Shown here one piece after another: positions 1 through 12,700 of a DNA stretch of 64,000 nt (position 1 is the stretch's first letter; each line of letters starts with the position of its first letter). The stretch covers positions 310,001 through 374,000 of the forward strand of contig JAEHOE010000063.1 of assembly GCA_016858145.1 (NCBI GenBank), read 5' to 3'. The DNA is from Edaphochlamys debaryana (lineage: Eukaryota > Chlorophyta > Chlorophyceae > Chlamydomonadales). The translations under genes were made by a program, and so were the position numbers. Below the pieces are notes generated by a model that had not been told where the DNA came from, ran no database searches, and worked only from the letters and a program-made list of their open reading frames with translations.

Positions 1-1710
1 GGGTCCCTCAATGCACTGCTCGAGGTGGGGGGGGGGGGGGGGAGAGGGGGAGGGGCAGGGAGCCGCTCGAGTTGGATCTGAAGCCCTGGTCGTTGAGGAC
101 GGACGGAGGAACAGGTCTCCCCCTGCCGACCCCCACCCACGGTCTCCGCCTCACGCGGCACCCAACGACCCGCCCTCTGCCCGCCTGACCCTCTCCACAC
201 CCCACCCCCACACCCCACCCCCCACACCCCCTCGCAACAGGACCCCGCTGTGGCCAAAGTGGTGCACTGCAGCCGGGAGGTGGGCCCTGGGCGAGAGGGA
301 GGGGAAGGAGAGGGGAGGGCAGATGCCCGGGCGAGAGGAAGCCGCGAGGCGAGAGGGAGCGTTGGAGCGGAGGGGCTGCTGCCGGAGTGTCCGGACTCAA
401 CCGTGAGGCGCTGGCGGTCGGACACGCCCCTGCAGCGCTGCGCACCTCAGCCACCACCTGCTCGCCCCTTTCCTCCGCCTTCCGCGCTCACGCCCTCCTC
501 ACACACCCTCTTCCCCCTACCCGCACGCACCCTGCCAGACCGTGCCCCTGCTCGCCCGCTCGCTCCCCCCCGGCGCCCGCATCGCCTCCCTCCACGACAT
601 CTCGGTGCTCCACGCCCTGCTGGCCGCCGTGGGGGCGGCGGGCGCGGGCGTGCCGGCGGGCGCGGCGGCGGCGCTGCCGGCGGGGGCGCCGTCGCTGGGG
701 CCGCTGCTGACGGCGCAGGGGGTGCTGCCGCAGGGGGCGGCGGCGGCGCTGGCGGCGGCGCCGCAGCACAGCAGGTGGGGCGGCGGCTGTGGGGCGTGCT
801 CGGATCGAATGAGAAAGAATGCCATCACTGCATCGCTTCTCATATCCCCTCCTGCTTTTGCCCATCCTCTTTCCTGACCACCTCTCCTCTCCCTTCTTTC
901 CCTTCCCCGCCGCCTTGCCGCCCCTCCCACCCCTTTCCCCCCCCCCCGCAGCTGCTGGTCCTCCCGGCCGCTCCCCCCCGCGCTGCAGCACCAGGCGGCC
1001 CTGGAGGTGGCGCACCTGCCCTCGGCCTGGGCGGGGCTCATGGGGGCACTGGCGGCGGCGCCGCAGCTGCTCAGCCAGGCGGCGGGTGAGGGGGAGGGGA
1101 GGGGTGGAAGAGGGAGGGGAGGCGACAGAGGAACAGGGGGGTGGGGTGTAGGACCTAGACGAGAGCCCGACGAGGGGTCGGGTCCGACGCCTTGTGCTAT
1201 GCAATGCTCTGAGAGGACTGTTTGTGTGTGCCCCCCACGCCCCACCTCGGCCCATGCGCAGCCGACACCCTGATCCGAGGAGGCCCTCAAGCCCAGGCCC
1301 AGGCCCACTCGCACCAGGCCCACCCGTACCAGGCCCAGGCCCAGGCCCCGCACGCGGCGCCCCACCCGACCGCGGTGCCCCTCCCCACCGCCACCGCCCT
1401 GCCCAGCGCCCACGCGCACCCCCATCCCCAGGCCCAGGCCCATCCCCAGGCCCAGGCCCATCCCCAGGCCCAGGCCCATCCTCAGGCGCAGGCCCAGGCC
1501 CAGCCGGTCCAGCAGCACCCCTCCCACTCCCACCTGGCCCACATGGCCCTCCTGCCTCTCCCCCACGTGCCGCTGCCAACCGCCGTGCCTCTGCCCGCCT
1601 TCCGACCAACCGCCCACGCCCAGCCGCCCCAGCCGTACGGCGCAGCACCGCACGCCGGCCCCGCGCCGCACGCGGGGGCGCCCCGGACTTCGCCGTACGG
1701 CAAGCGCTGA
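1..1710 (+). CDS. 3' part of a degenerate Mut-7/EXD-like 3'-5' exonuclease-fold protein (5' end outside window)
   Basis: Five exons keep one frame: 1-24, 241-279, 539-774, 952-1085 and 1262-1710 (TGA at 1708), giving 293 visible residues. The order matches the DEDD exonuclease fold: LNALLE + DPAVAKVVHCSRE (helix and strand before motif II), TVPLLARSL...SLHDISVLHALL, then RPLPPALQHQAALEVAHL, which lines up with the RNase D/Mut-7 motif III consensus RPL..Q..YAALD. Where the family has catalytic Asp/Tyr/Asp I see Thr/Gln/Glu, so an active nuclease is unlikely. The last exon is low-complexity (QAQAHP repeats) and ends in SPYGKR. Motif I lies upstream of the window. The exon at 952-1085 is almost identical to one at 11992-12125 in the next gene, so the two genes are tandem paralogues. 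Family assignment is by eye; the splice model is strong because every phase fits. Confidence 0.72.
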
Positions 1711-3792
1711 GCGAGCGCCTGCCATTGCGTGCTGCGGGGCGGCGGCGAGCGCTGCGGCGCCTCACGGGTCAGGCCTGGGAGGCGCTAGTCGGCAGCTAGT
1801 AGTAGGTGGCGATCTCGCTCAACCCCTTCCCTTCTGGAGGCGGTTCCTGCTGCAGCCATCGCATCTAGTCTGCCTGTCGGCCGTGCGGCGCTGGCGACGC
1901 TTGGACTGGCGGCGGCCAGCCGTGCCGCATTGCCGATCTGGGGGAGCTGCTACTGGGGGCTTCCGTGGGGCGGCCTGAGAGGCGGATCGAACATCCACTG
2001 CGCCCAGCACACAGCGGTTTGTTTCAAGGCTGAAGTCAAGGCCGTGGGCGCGGGTGTGTGGAGCAAGGGCGAAGGCGGGCTTTGGACTCGCCAAGGGGAC
2101 AGACAGCGAGCCAGGGCAATGGGGCAGGGGTGGGTCCGTGGGCGTGGGTTTGTGGAGCGGGCGAAAGCGAATGCGATGTGTGGTTGTGGGTCTCGAAGCA
2201 CGCAGGGTTGAGGGGCCGGGCTAGTTAGGAGAGGGGCTTGTTCGATTTCCGAGCCCCGGAGGGCGCCGTCACGTAGCGTGCAGTAATAAGTGCATGCGTG
2301 CGTGCTTGCGGGTCGCGATCGCTTCATGCAGTTCTTTTGCAGGCAGTATGAATTCGCCCTAGTTTGCACAACAGCTCTGCTCGGGGGGCTCGTTCAGTGT
2401 GCATGACACGGGGTTGTGGAGCCAGTGCTTTTGGCCGTACCCACGGCAGGAACGGTGGTATAGAGGGACTTTCCTCGTAGCGTGGTTCGGGTGTGCAGCT
2501 TTGGTCCATCTCGGTAGAATGGTCCTCGCGCTCGGTGCTCGGCGGCTGTGGTGTGCGTTTGCGTCATGTGTCATGTCGCATGTGCCCTGTGCTCCTCCGC
2601 GAATTGAGGGCGGGTGGGGTTACGAAGACATCGAAGAGGCGAGGGTCGTATGTAGGTGGCATAGGGCGTGGGGCGGGTCTAATGGGGATGCACTCATTTC
2701 AAGAAGAAGGGCTGAGGCGGGGCTATTGTGATGGCGCTCAGCTTAGGAAGCAGGCCAATTGCTAGCTGGGTTTAGGGGCAAGACAGGATTGGTCCCGGCG
2801 ACAGCACCAGTGGTGCTGGTGCCGGCCAGCGTGTGCATCCGCTCCAGCGCCAGGGCCTCGGCAAGAGACGGCGGAATAGGCTAGGTGGGTCGTCAATTGC
2901 AAGTAAGGGCATGGAAAGGGACGTACGGCGCTTTGGATCAGGCTAGGTGGGTCGTTGAGCAAGTCAAGGGCGGGTGCATGCCTGCTCTGCGCGACGCAGG
3001 CTGCAAGGGAGGAGTTGTGGGGAAGGCACGCGTGTGGCGAGAGGCCAAGCGTCAGACCTACGGCTGGTACCATGAACCGCCGTGTGGCCGTCCTCTGGTC
3101 TCAGCCCTGGGTTGCGCGTGGGCTGTGGGACTGAGGTCTGGGTCCGTGGGTCGGGCCGGTCGAGACAGCGTGTAAGCCACGGGGCGTGAACATTGAGACG
3201 ACTTCATTCAGGAAACCGCGAGTGCGGTCCCACCTCCGGTGACGCGTCACACTGCACCCGCAAGCGTATAGCGGCCCCGCGTGCGGGGAATCTTCAGGGG
3301 CCGGTCCCTTCCTGAAGATCCAAGTAGCCGTAGCCGTAGCCGTAGTAGTTGGGTTGGGGGGAGGGGGGGGGGGGGGGGACGGGCAGTGACGGGCACAGGG
3401 GGCGGGCAGGGGGTCCGCAGGAGGGGAGGGGGACGAAGGGGCACCGCAGTTGCCCCCCGTGCCGGTGCCCTCCCCGAAAAAAGGGCGCTCACGTTGACAT
3501 GATGTGCTTGGCCACCGACAGAGGCGGCATGCGGAGGAGGTGAAGACGAAGCGGCCAGCGCAGTAACCGCCATTGCGCCATTCCGCCTGCGAGGACGAAC
3601 GGAATTTGAACAGGACATGGGTGCTGCCCATAGCTCATTACTCTAGCCGGTCACGTCGGCACTACCAACTGTCTAGCCAGAGCTACATTTCCCAACTCCT
3701 CAAAGGTCCCGAGCTTGTGCGTGCGTGAATCGGGGACTTGTCCCCTCCGATCTCCGGCCCCTCTGCGTAGCCCAGGCTGCGCTGTAGGGGCC
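1711..3792. other. intergenic / 3' UTR region between the two exonuclease-like paralogues
   Basis: No exon with supportable coding character was seen. A TGTAA motif at 3171-3175 is the first good algal polyadenylation signal after the stop at 1710, so a long 3' UTR (about 1.46 kb) is possible. There is a short run of GTAGCC units near 3325-3345 and a G-rich homopolymer tract near 3357-3380. The promoter of the following gene should lie within the last few hundred bases; I see no clear TATA box. Confidence 0.5.
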
Positions 3793-6700
3793 ATGGCACT
3801 CTCCAATGACTTCGAAGTGTACGCGGACTTGGTATGGCAAGCCGGCGACCTCGCGACGCACATCAAGCGCACTGCAGCGCTGCTCCTGCTCGCCGAGCCT
3901 CAGCACCGCCTGCCTCTCGGCGAGCTGACAACGACGCTCACAGGCAGTGTCACAGCGGACGCGGCTCCGGTGCTGGAGGCTCTGTCTGGCGACCCGACCT
4001 TCTGCTACAGGTATGCCGCCATTCCTTGCCGCCCTCCAGAGCGGTTTGCAAGGGTTCGCATGTTGGGAGAGTCTTACGGGGCACACGCAGGCGCAGAGTT
4101 ACTGCCGCAGAAGACGAAAGTTCATCCCCGCTTCGAGCTCAACTCCCACTGGCCCGGCTCGGCACCCCACCCTCACGATATGACCCTCTCTCCTATCCCC
4201 TCCCCCCCTCCCCCCTTAGTGAGTCTACCGGCCACGTGCTCCTGGACCCCGCCAAGCTCCTGGCCGCTGCCCAGCCCCGCCTCCAGGGGCTGCTGACGCG
4301 GGAGTGGGACCCCGCGGCGTCGCCGGTCGCATGGGGCCGTCTCGGGCTGGTGAGCGGCGAGCGTGGGCCGATATAGACCAGTGGTATGCCACAGGCATGT
4401 CGATGTTGGCTGTCCCGCCGCAACAGCCTAATGGCGCTCTAAGTTGAGGCTCGAAGCTCTGGGCCTGGGAAGCTCCTGCCGCACAAGGCGTGCGTCTCAA
4501 TGCGTGCGTGCCAGGGTTCTCCATGGGTTTCCTCAAACGCCCTGTCAGCCCAGCAGCCAGGAAGCTGGCCCGTGCCTAGCCCGCTGCCTGTCCTGGCCGA
4601 CAGGAGGTCGGCCCTGCCCCTCTTCTGCTCTTCGAATCTTTCTTAGTTGAGGCTTGGAGCTCGGGTCTTGACAACGCCGTGCACCCTCACCCCCCCAGGC
4701 CCGCTACATCCTGTCCCGCCAGACCACGGAGGCGGCCCAGGAGGAGGCGGGTGGGTGGCGGGCGGCGCAGGCCAGAGGGGGGATCGCGACTCTGTCACGG
4801 GAAGTCTGGAAGCCGCTGTGCGGGAACGAGGAGGGAACGGCTAGCGAGAGCGGTGTGTAGGCGGGCCGGGGAGTTGTCTAGCTTTCACTGCCGCCCTCGG
4901 CCTTGTTTGGATTTGGGTTGAGGGGTGTAGGTTAAAAAGAGGGCGAGGGCAAGGGGCCTGCATGGGGGTGTCAACGGCGTTTCTGCAGTGCCCACGTCCC
5001 CAAGCCTGCCCCCACCTGACATCACCCCATGCTTCCCTCCTCCCCCTTCCTCAGCGGACGCCATCGCCGCCGCCTGGAGACACCGGACGGTGCACCGGGG
5101 CCTGCCCGCCTCGCCCCCGCCCTGGGGCTCCCTGGAGCAACTGGTGCAGGTGGGGGGACGCGGGGAAAGGGAGGGCGGGGTGGGGTTGTAACGAGCCTTG
5201 GAACGACGGGGCTGCACAGTTTCCAGCATAAGATGTGTCAGACGCTTGTGCTGTCTCGTCGTCACACTTCCGAACGCTTCAAACGTTCTTTCTTGTCTCC
5301 CTTGGTTGCCTACAGGGCCCAACCCTGCTCAAGCTGGTGCGGGAGAGGGGCACCGTGAAGTTGGACTTGCAGTCACTCCGCATCAAGACTTCCTCCCAAG
5401 CATCTTCACACACTTGGACAATCTGTCACGGCAAATCACGGGAGCCGCCTGACGGCGGCGCCGCGTCAAGTTCCCAACATTGTTCGTCCTACGCCGAGTC
5501 GCTGAAGCCGCCTGACGGCGCCGCCGCGTCAAGTTCCCAACGTCGTTCGCCCTACGCCGAGTCGCTGAAGCCGCCTGACGGCGCCGCCGCGTCAAGTTCC
5601 CAACGTCGTTCGTCCTACGCCGAGTCGCTGAAGCCGCCTGACGGCGCCGCCGCGTCAAGTTCCCAACGTCGTTCGCCCTACGCCGAGTCGCTGAAGCCGC
5701 CTGACGGCGCCGCCGCGTCAAGTTCCCAACGTCGTTCGCCCTACGCCGAGTCGCTGAAGCCGCCTGACGGCGCCGCCGCGTCAAGTTCCCAACGTCGTTC
5801 GCCCTACGCCGAGTCGCTGAAGCCGCCTGACGGCGCCGCCGCGTCAAGTTCCCAACGTCGTTCGCCCTACGCCGAGTCGCTGAAGCCGCCTGACGGCGCC
5901 GCCGCGTCAAGTTCCCAACGTCGTTCGCCCTACGCCGAGTCGCTGAAGCCGCCTGACGGCGCCGCCGCGTCAAGTTCCCAACGTCGTTCGCCCTACGCCG
6001 AGTCGCTGAAGCCGCCTGACGGCGCCGCCGCGTCAAGTTCCCAACATTGTTCGTCCTACGCCGAGTCGCTGAAGCCGCCTGACGGCGGCGCCGCGTCAAG
6101 TTCCCAACGTCTTTCGTCCTACGCCGAGTCGCTGAAGCCGCCTGACGGCGGCGCCGCGTCAAGTTCCCAACGTCGTTCGCCCTACGCCAAGTATCTGAAG
6201 CCGCCTGACGGCGGCGCCGCGTCAAGTTCCCAACGTCGTTCGCCCTACGCCGAGTCGCTGAAGCCGCCTGACGGCGCCGCCGCGTCAAGTTCCCAACGTC
6301 GTTCGCCCTACGCCGAGTCGCTGAAGCCGCCTGACGGCGGCGCCGCGTCAAGTTCCCAACGTCGTTCGTCCTACGCCGAGTCGCTGAAGCCGCCTGACGG
6401 CGGCGCCGCGTCAAGTTCCCAACGTCGTTCGCCCTACGCCAAGTCGCTGAAGCCGCCTGACGGCGGCGCCGCGTCAAGTTCCCAACGTCGTTCGCCCTAC
6501 GCCGAGTCGCTGAAGCCGCCTGACGGCGCCGCCGCGTCAAGTTCCCAACGTCGTTCGCCCTACGCCGAGTCGCTGAAGCCGCCTGACGGCGCCGCCGCGT
6601 CAAGTTCCCAACGTCGTTCGCCCTACGCCGAGTCGCTGAAGCCGCCTGACGGCGGCGCCCCGTCAAGTTCCCAACGTCTTTCGTCCTACGCCGAGTCGCT

Positions 6701-9700
6701 GAAGCCGCCTGACGGCGGCGCCGCGTCAAGTTCCCAACGTCTTTCGTCCTACGCCGAGTCGCTGAAGCCGCCTGACGGCGGCGCCGCGTCAAGTTCCCAA
6801 CGTCGTTCGCCCTACGCCGAGTCGCTGAAGCCGCCTGACGGCGGCGCCGCGTCAAGTTCCCAACGTCTTTCGTCCTACGCCGAGTCGCTGAAGCCGCCTG
6901 ACGGCGGCGCCGCGTCATATTCCCAACGTCGTTCGTCCTACGCCGAGTCGCTGAAGCCGCCTGACGGCGGCGCCGGGCCAAATCTCAAATTTTCTCCGGC
7001 CTCCGTCGAGTCACCCGAGCTGCCAGATGGCGAAACCGGGTCAAAATTGAAATGTTCTCCGGCCTCCGTCAAGTCATCCGAGCTGCCAGATGGCGACACC
7101 GGGCCAAAATTAAAATGTTCTCCGGCCTCCGTCGAGTCACCCGAGCTGCCAGATGGCGAAACCGGGTCAACCTCCCTAAATCCTTCAATCCTCTTCGAAT
7201 CAACGGAGCCGCTTGTTGGCGACACCAATCTATCTGACGTGCCTGGGTCGCGCCTTGCGCTGCATGGCTTGGAGGCCATGTTCCCTGGCGACGACCCCGC
7301 TGCGGTGCTGCGGAGGGCGGCGGCACGGCACCTGCTTCAGGCGGGGCTGCGGGCGGGCCCCAACGCAAGGGACAACCCCTTCCGCCTGCCCCTGTCGCGC
7401 CTTGCGGCGGTCAGCAGTGCAGGCGCGTACGCTGGCAGCGGCACGTCAGGGCTGGGCGCGCTGGTTGCGGCGCTCTTTGGACCGTCCGGTCGGGGCGTGT
7501 TTCGGATCGTGGCGGCGGGGGAGGAGGGGCACAGCGGAGCAGGGGAGGAGGAGGAGGCGGCGCTGAACGTTACAGCGCTGCCGGAGCCGCTGGGCGAGGT
7601 GCTGACGGTAAGAGAGAGTAGGGGGATGTGGGTGGAAGGGGGGAGCACGGAGGGAAACGCAGGGAACAGCTGGTGTGGGTGGGAGGGATGTGGAGGCGCT
7701 GGCGGGGCAGCTGGGGGGTCCAGGGTGTGCGGCTGCCCCACAGAGTCGCCGTGGCCTGTGACCCTCAATCCTAAAACCCGTGTCCCTTTCCCTTCACCCA
7801 GGCCCTCACGGACGGTGCGTCTGCAGAGGCCTCGGCGGGGCCGGGGCCGGTCGCGCGGTCGATGGGCCTGGCGGACACCCCTGTCTCCACCCCCGCGCCC
7901 CCCACCCCCGGCCTGGCCCAGGGCCCTGAGAAGCCCCCCGGAGCCCTCAGCAGGTGAGCAGCACATCGTCTGCATGCTGCGGGGTCATGGTCTGCATGCT
8001 GTGGGGTCGTGGTCTGCATGCTGTGGGGTCATGGTCTGCATGCTGCGGGGTCATGGTCTGCATGCTGCGGGGTCATGGTCTGCATGCTGCGGGGTCATGG
8101 TCTGCATGCTGTGGGGTCATGGTCTGCATGCTGCGGGGTCATGGTCTGCATGCTGCGGGGTCATGGTCTGCATGCTGCGGGGTCATGGTCTGCATGCTGC
8201 GGGGTCATGGTCTGCATGCTGCGGGGTCATGGTCTGCATGCTGCGGGGTCATGGTCTTGTGTTCGCGGTCCGGCCCTTGGGTCTCTGCTGCAACACCTCT
8301 CCGCTCTCCCCACGCAGCTGTGGTGACGGGGACCCCGCCGGCTCCGCCCTCGACGCCGCCCACCACGACACCGCCCCCCATCTCCAGCCCCACCTCGCCG
8401 TCCCCCTCCCCCCCGGTCTGGAGGTCCGGTGGGTGGCCACCGCCTGCGCCCCCGACCACCTGGCCATGCTGCAGCACTGCTACGGAGCCGGGCAGGTGGG
8501 TGGGGGGCATGAGTAAGGGGGTAGTGTCTTACGTAAGAGGGCAAGGGAGGGGGAGGGCCCCCGACCACCTGGCCATGCTGCAGCACTGCTACGGGGCCGG
8601 GCAGGTGGGTGGGGGGCATGAGTAAGGGGGTAGTGTCTTACGTAAGAGGGCAAGGGAGGGGGAGGGCCCCGGACCACCTGGCCATGCTGCAGCTCTGCTA
8701 CGGGGCCGGGCAGGTGGGTGGGGGGGATGGCAGGGGGAAATAAGGGTGCGAAAGCACGAGGCGGGCCCCGCTGCTGAGCTGACACACCTGGGCCAAGGCC
8801 CCTTGTGACTGCTACATGTGCGCTACTGACCGCCGGTGCGCCCTCCCACCGTCAGGTCGCCATGTCCGCCAAATGTCGTCCGGAGGACCCCGCCCGCCCG
8901 GTGCTGCTACAGATTTTCGCTCCCGCCGTGCGGGAGGGCGGTAGCGGGGACTCCGCAGCAGGCACAGCATCCGGCGGGGCGGAGGGCGCAGGGTCGGAGC
9001 CGGGGGCGGTGAGGTACCCCGCGACCGTATACCTGGTGGACACCCTTGGAGCGGGAGCGGCAGGCGGCGGGGGCGGCGGCGGAGGGGCGGTGGGTGGCGG
9101 AGGTCAGCTGCTGCTCAGGGCGCTGAGTGCGATGATGGAGGTGAGGCCGGTCCGTACGCGTATCTATCAGCAGCCCTCACAGCAACTGCGGTCGGGCTTT
9201 TCCGGTGTTGGCATGTCCTCGGAGTGAGGCCGATGGTTGCCCTGTTCATGCCTGCTGACCCTATGTGGTTGCAAGTTTAGCGAACCCTCTGTGTGTATTC
9301 CCACAGGACTCCACTGTCGCCAAGATCGTCTATAGCAGCAAGCAGGTGCGGCGGCTGGGCTGGACGGTGTGTGCAAGCGGTGTGCGGGGCCGAGGCTACA
9401 TCGCCAATCAAGCCGCTCCGATGGCAGCTACTGGAACAGATCATACCTTCTCCTTTAGCCGCTGCGCCCCCCGCACTCTACAGACGATGCCCCTGCTCAA
9501 GCGCTTCCTTACGCCCGGAGCCCGCCCAGCCTCGATCAGCGACGTGTCCATGCTTCTGGCAACGGTGGTGGCTCTTCGGCAGTCGGCGGGCGCCAAGGTG
9601 GACGCGGGCCTGGTGGCGGGGCTGCAGGCCGGGGCCCTCCCGCCCGGCCAACTGCTGGCCATTCTGGGCCTTATCTCACGAGGGGAGGCGGCGGCCTTCG

Positions 9701-12700
9701 GTATCGTACCGCCAGGTCACAGGTGCGGAACGCGCAAGGGGGTGGGGCGAGTTGGTGGAATACGTTTTGCGCTTTGTGCCAGCGGTTGCGGAGCACTTCT
9801 GCTCAGGGATGGGTCTCTAGTTGAGGGCATGGGAAGTTTGTGGGATACCTACACACATACGGCAACATACGGCAGTCCTATACCCCTTACATTCAGCCCC
9901 AATGGCTTTCGCTCAGCAACAAGCACCCCATGAACCCCCCGCCCCCTCTTTCTCCCCCCCCTCCGCAGCTCGTGGTGCCTCCGTCCGCTCCCCCCCTCAC
10001 TTCAGCAGCAGGCAGCGCTGGAGGTGGCGCACCTGCTCTCGGCCTGGGAGGGGCTCAGAGGGGCACTGGAGGCGGCGCCGCAGCTGCTCAGCCAGGCGGC
10101 GGGTGAGGGGGAGGGGAGGGGTCCGGAGGTGGCACGCCACGGGTCTTCCCACAGCGCGGTTGAGCAACGGCCGTCTCGCCAACGGCACTCGCGAGAGCAA
10201 CCAATATCGCGCTCGGGTGCCGCTGGGAGAGCAGGCTGGGATCCGTGTCGGGCCTCCGTGTCTCTATGCCCGCTCAACCTGGTGCTTACACCCCTCCGTG
10301 TCCACTTTTCCCCCACCACTCCCGTTCCTGGCACCGCGTCGGCCCGCGGTGCAGCGAGCGCCATCTTCCGTACACGTCAGCCCCCGAGCCTCGCGGCCCC
10401 GGCTTCAACGGGCTCTGCTCCGCCGCCCGTGCCTCCGCTCCCCGCGGGGGGCTACGCCGCCTCCCTCCCCCCCGGCTTGGAGGTGCGGTGGGTGGCCGCC
10501 CCCTTCGGGCCCGACCACCTCGACATGCTGCAGCACTGCTACGGAGCCGGGCAGGTGGGTGGGGGGCATTATTAAGGGGGTAGTGTCTTACGTAAGAGGG
10601 CGAAGGGAGGGGGAGGGGTAGGAGGGCGGGGGAGGGCCCCCGACCACCTGGCCATGCTGCGGCACTGCTACAACGCGCGGGAGGTGGGTGGGGAGACGTA
10701 CTTTGGGGGGGCAGCGTCGAGAGGGCTGAAGGGGCGAGGGGGAAGGCTAGGTAGTGCAGGGCGGATGGGCGCGGGGAGGGCCCCGCTGCTGCATTAAAAC
10801 AAAGCCTATATCGTTTCTGCGCTCCGTTGGCCCCCGGTGCGCCCTCCCCCCGGCAGGTCGCCATGTCCGCCAAATGTCGTCCGGAGGACCCCGCCCGCCC
10901 GGTGCTGCTACAGATTTTCGCTCCCGCCGTGCGGGAGGGCGGTAGCGGGGACTCCGCAGCAGGCACAGCATCCGGCGGGGCGGAGGGCGCAGGGTCGGAG
11001 CCGGGGGCGGTGAGGTACCCCGCGACCGTATACCTGGTGGACACCCTTGGAGCGGGAGCGGCAGGCGGCGGGGGCGGCGGCGGAGGGGCGGTGGGTGGCG
11101 GAGGTCAGCTGCTGCTCAGGGCGCTGAGTGCGATGATGGAGGTGAGGCCGGTCCGTACGCGTATCTATCAGCAGCCCTCACAGCAACTGCGGTCGGGCTT
11201 TTCCGGTGTTGGCATGTCCTCGGAGTGAGGCCGATGGTTGCCCTGTTCATGCCTGCTGACCCTATGTGGTTGCAAGTTTAGCGAACCCTCTGTGTGTGTA
11301 TTCCCACAGGACTCCACTGTCGCCAAGTTCGTCTACAGCAGCAAGCAGGTGCGGCGGCAGGAGGAGGGGAAATCAGCGGCTGGGCTGGACGGTGTGTGCA
11401 AGCGGTGTGCGGGGCCGAGGCAACAACGCCAAGCCGCTCCGATGGCAGCTTGAAGAGCCCATGAGGCCCTCATCCCCCGTGGTACCTTGCCTTCAACATG
11501 CTTTCTCCCTGGCACCTTCTCCCCGGTACCTTCCCTCCCTGCAGGCCTTGGCACTTCTCGCCCTCGTTCTGCCTTCCGGCACCCAGCCCGCTTCAGTCCA
11601 CGACGTGTCCGTGCTTCTGGCAACGGTGGTGGCGCTTCAGCAGTCGGCGGGCGCCAAGGTGGACGCGGGCCTGGTGGCGGGGCTGCAGGCCGGCGCTCGC
11701 CCGCTCGGTGACGTCCTGGCCGATGCGGGCCTCATCCCACGAGGGGTGGCGGCGGCCTTCAAGTGCGCTCCGCCAAACCACAGGTGCGGGGCATGGGCGG
11801 GGCACGCGCAGTGCAACCGGAATCCTCCCTAACGTGGACTGTGATCAATGCCCGTGGCGCACCGAGGTTGTGTGCCCCCCATGCGCTCCGCGTTGACCCC
11901 CTCGCCCATGGTGTCTTCCCCCCTTCGGCCCTCCCTTCCCCCTCTTCCTTGCTCAGCAACAAACACCCCCTCTCCCCCCCCCCCCCCGCAGCTGCTGGTC
12001 CTCCCGGCCGCTCCCCCCCGCGCTTCAGCACCAGGCGGCCCTGGAGGTGGCGCACCTGCCCTCGGCCTGGGCGGGGCTCATGGGGGCACTGGCGGCGGCG
12101 CCGCAGCGGCTCAGCCAGGCGGCGGGTGAGGAGGGACCGGGGCGCGAGGGAAGGACCGGCGACGGTAGGGGCATACTTGGTAGCGAACGGCAACAAGGGG
12201 ACCTGGCATGAATAGCGGGGCGCGCACCCTCTTTCGTGTTGTCCACACTGACCCGGCCCTCTGTTCCCCTCTTGTCATGCAGCGAGCGCAAGCACCCAAG
12301 CACCCCGCAGCCCCGAGCCTCAGGCTCAGGCGCAGGGGCAGGCGCGCGAGGCAGTACACGCCTTCAGCCCCGTCGGCGGGGCAACTCTCCACACCAGCCC
12401 CTCTGGCGGCCTCCCGCCTGCTCTGCTCCGCACCGGCGCCCTGTACAGCCCGGCTGTCCAGGGCCCTGGGCCGTACGGCTTGCTGGCTCCTCGGGGCGGT
12501 CCGGCGCTGTACAACGGGCCGCCTCTGTTCAGGGGGGTGATACCCGGTGGCCCAATCCGTAATGCGGGCCCCATGCCGCACGGCTGGCCCATGCCCTTGA
12601 GCGGACAGGTTCTCTTTGCCGGCTGCTCTCCACTCACGGGGCCTGCCTCTTCGGGTGGCACGGCACAGCATAACCTCCTGGCGTGGTGCCGATGGCTAGC

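Noticed and set aside
5442..6969. CRISPR-like appearance of the 63-bp array
   Set aside because: There are no unique spacers; the whole unit repeats, it is in frame with an exon, and the DNA is eukaryotic.
5383..6981. 532-codon minus-strand ORF of RRRQAASATRRR type
   Set aside because: Antisense reading of the 63-bp array; it starts and stops at the array edges.
7954..8625. Overlapping + ORFs repeating the motif SACCGVMVCMLRGHG
   Set aside because: All three frames read the same 22-bp minisatellite, located in an intron.
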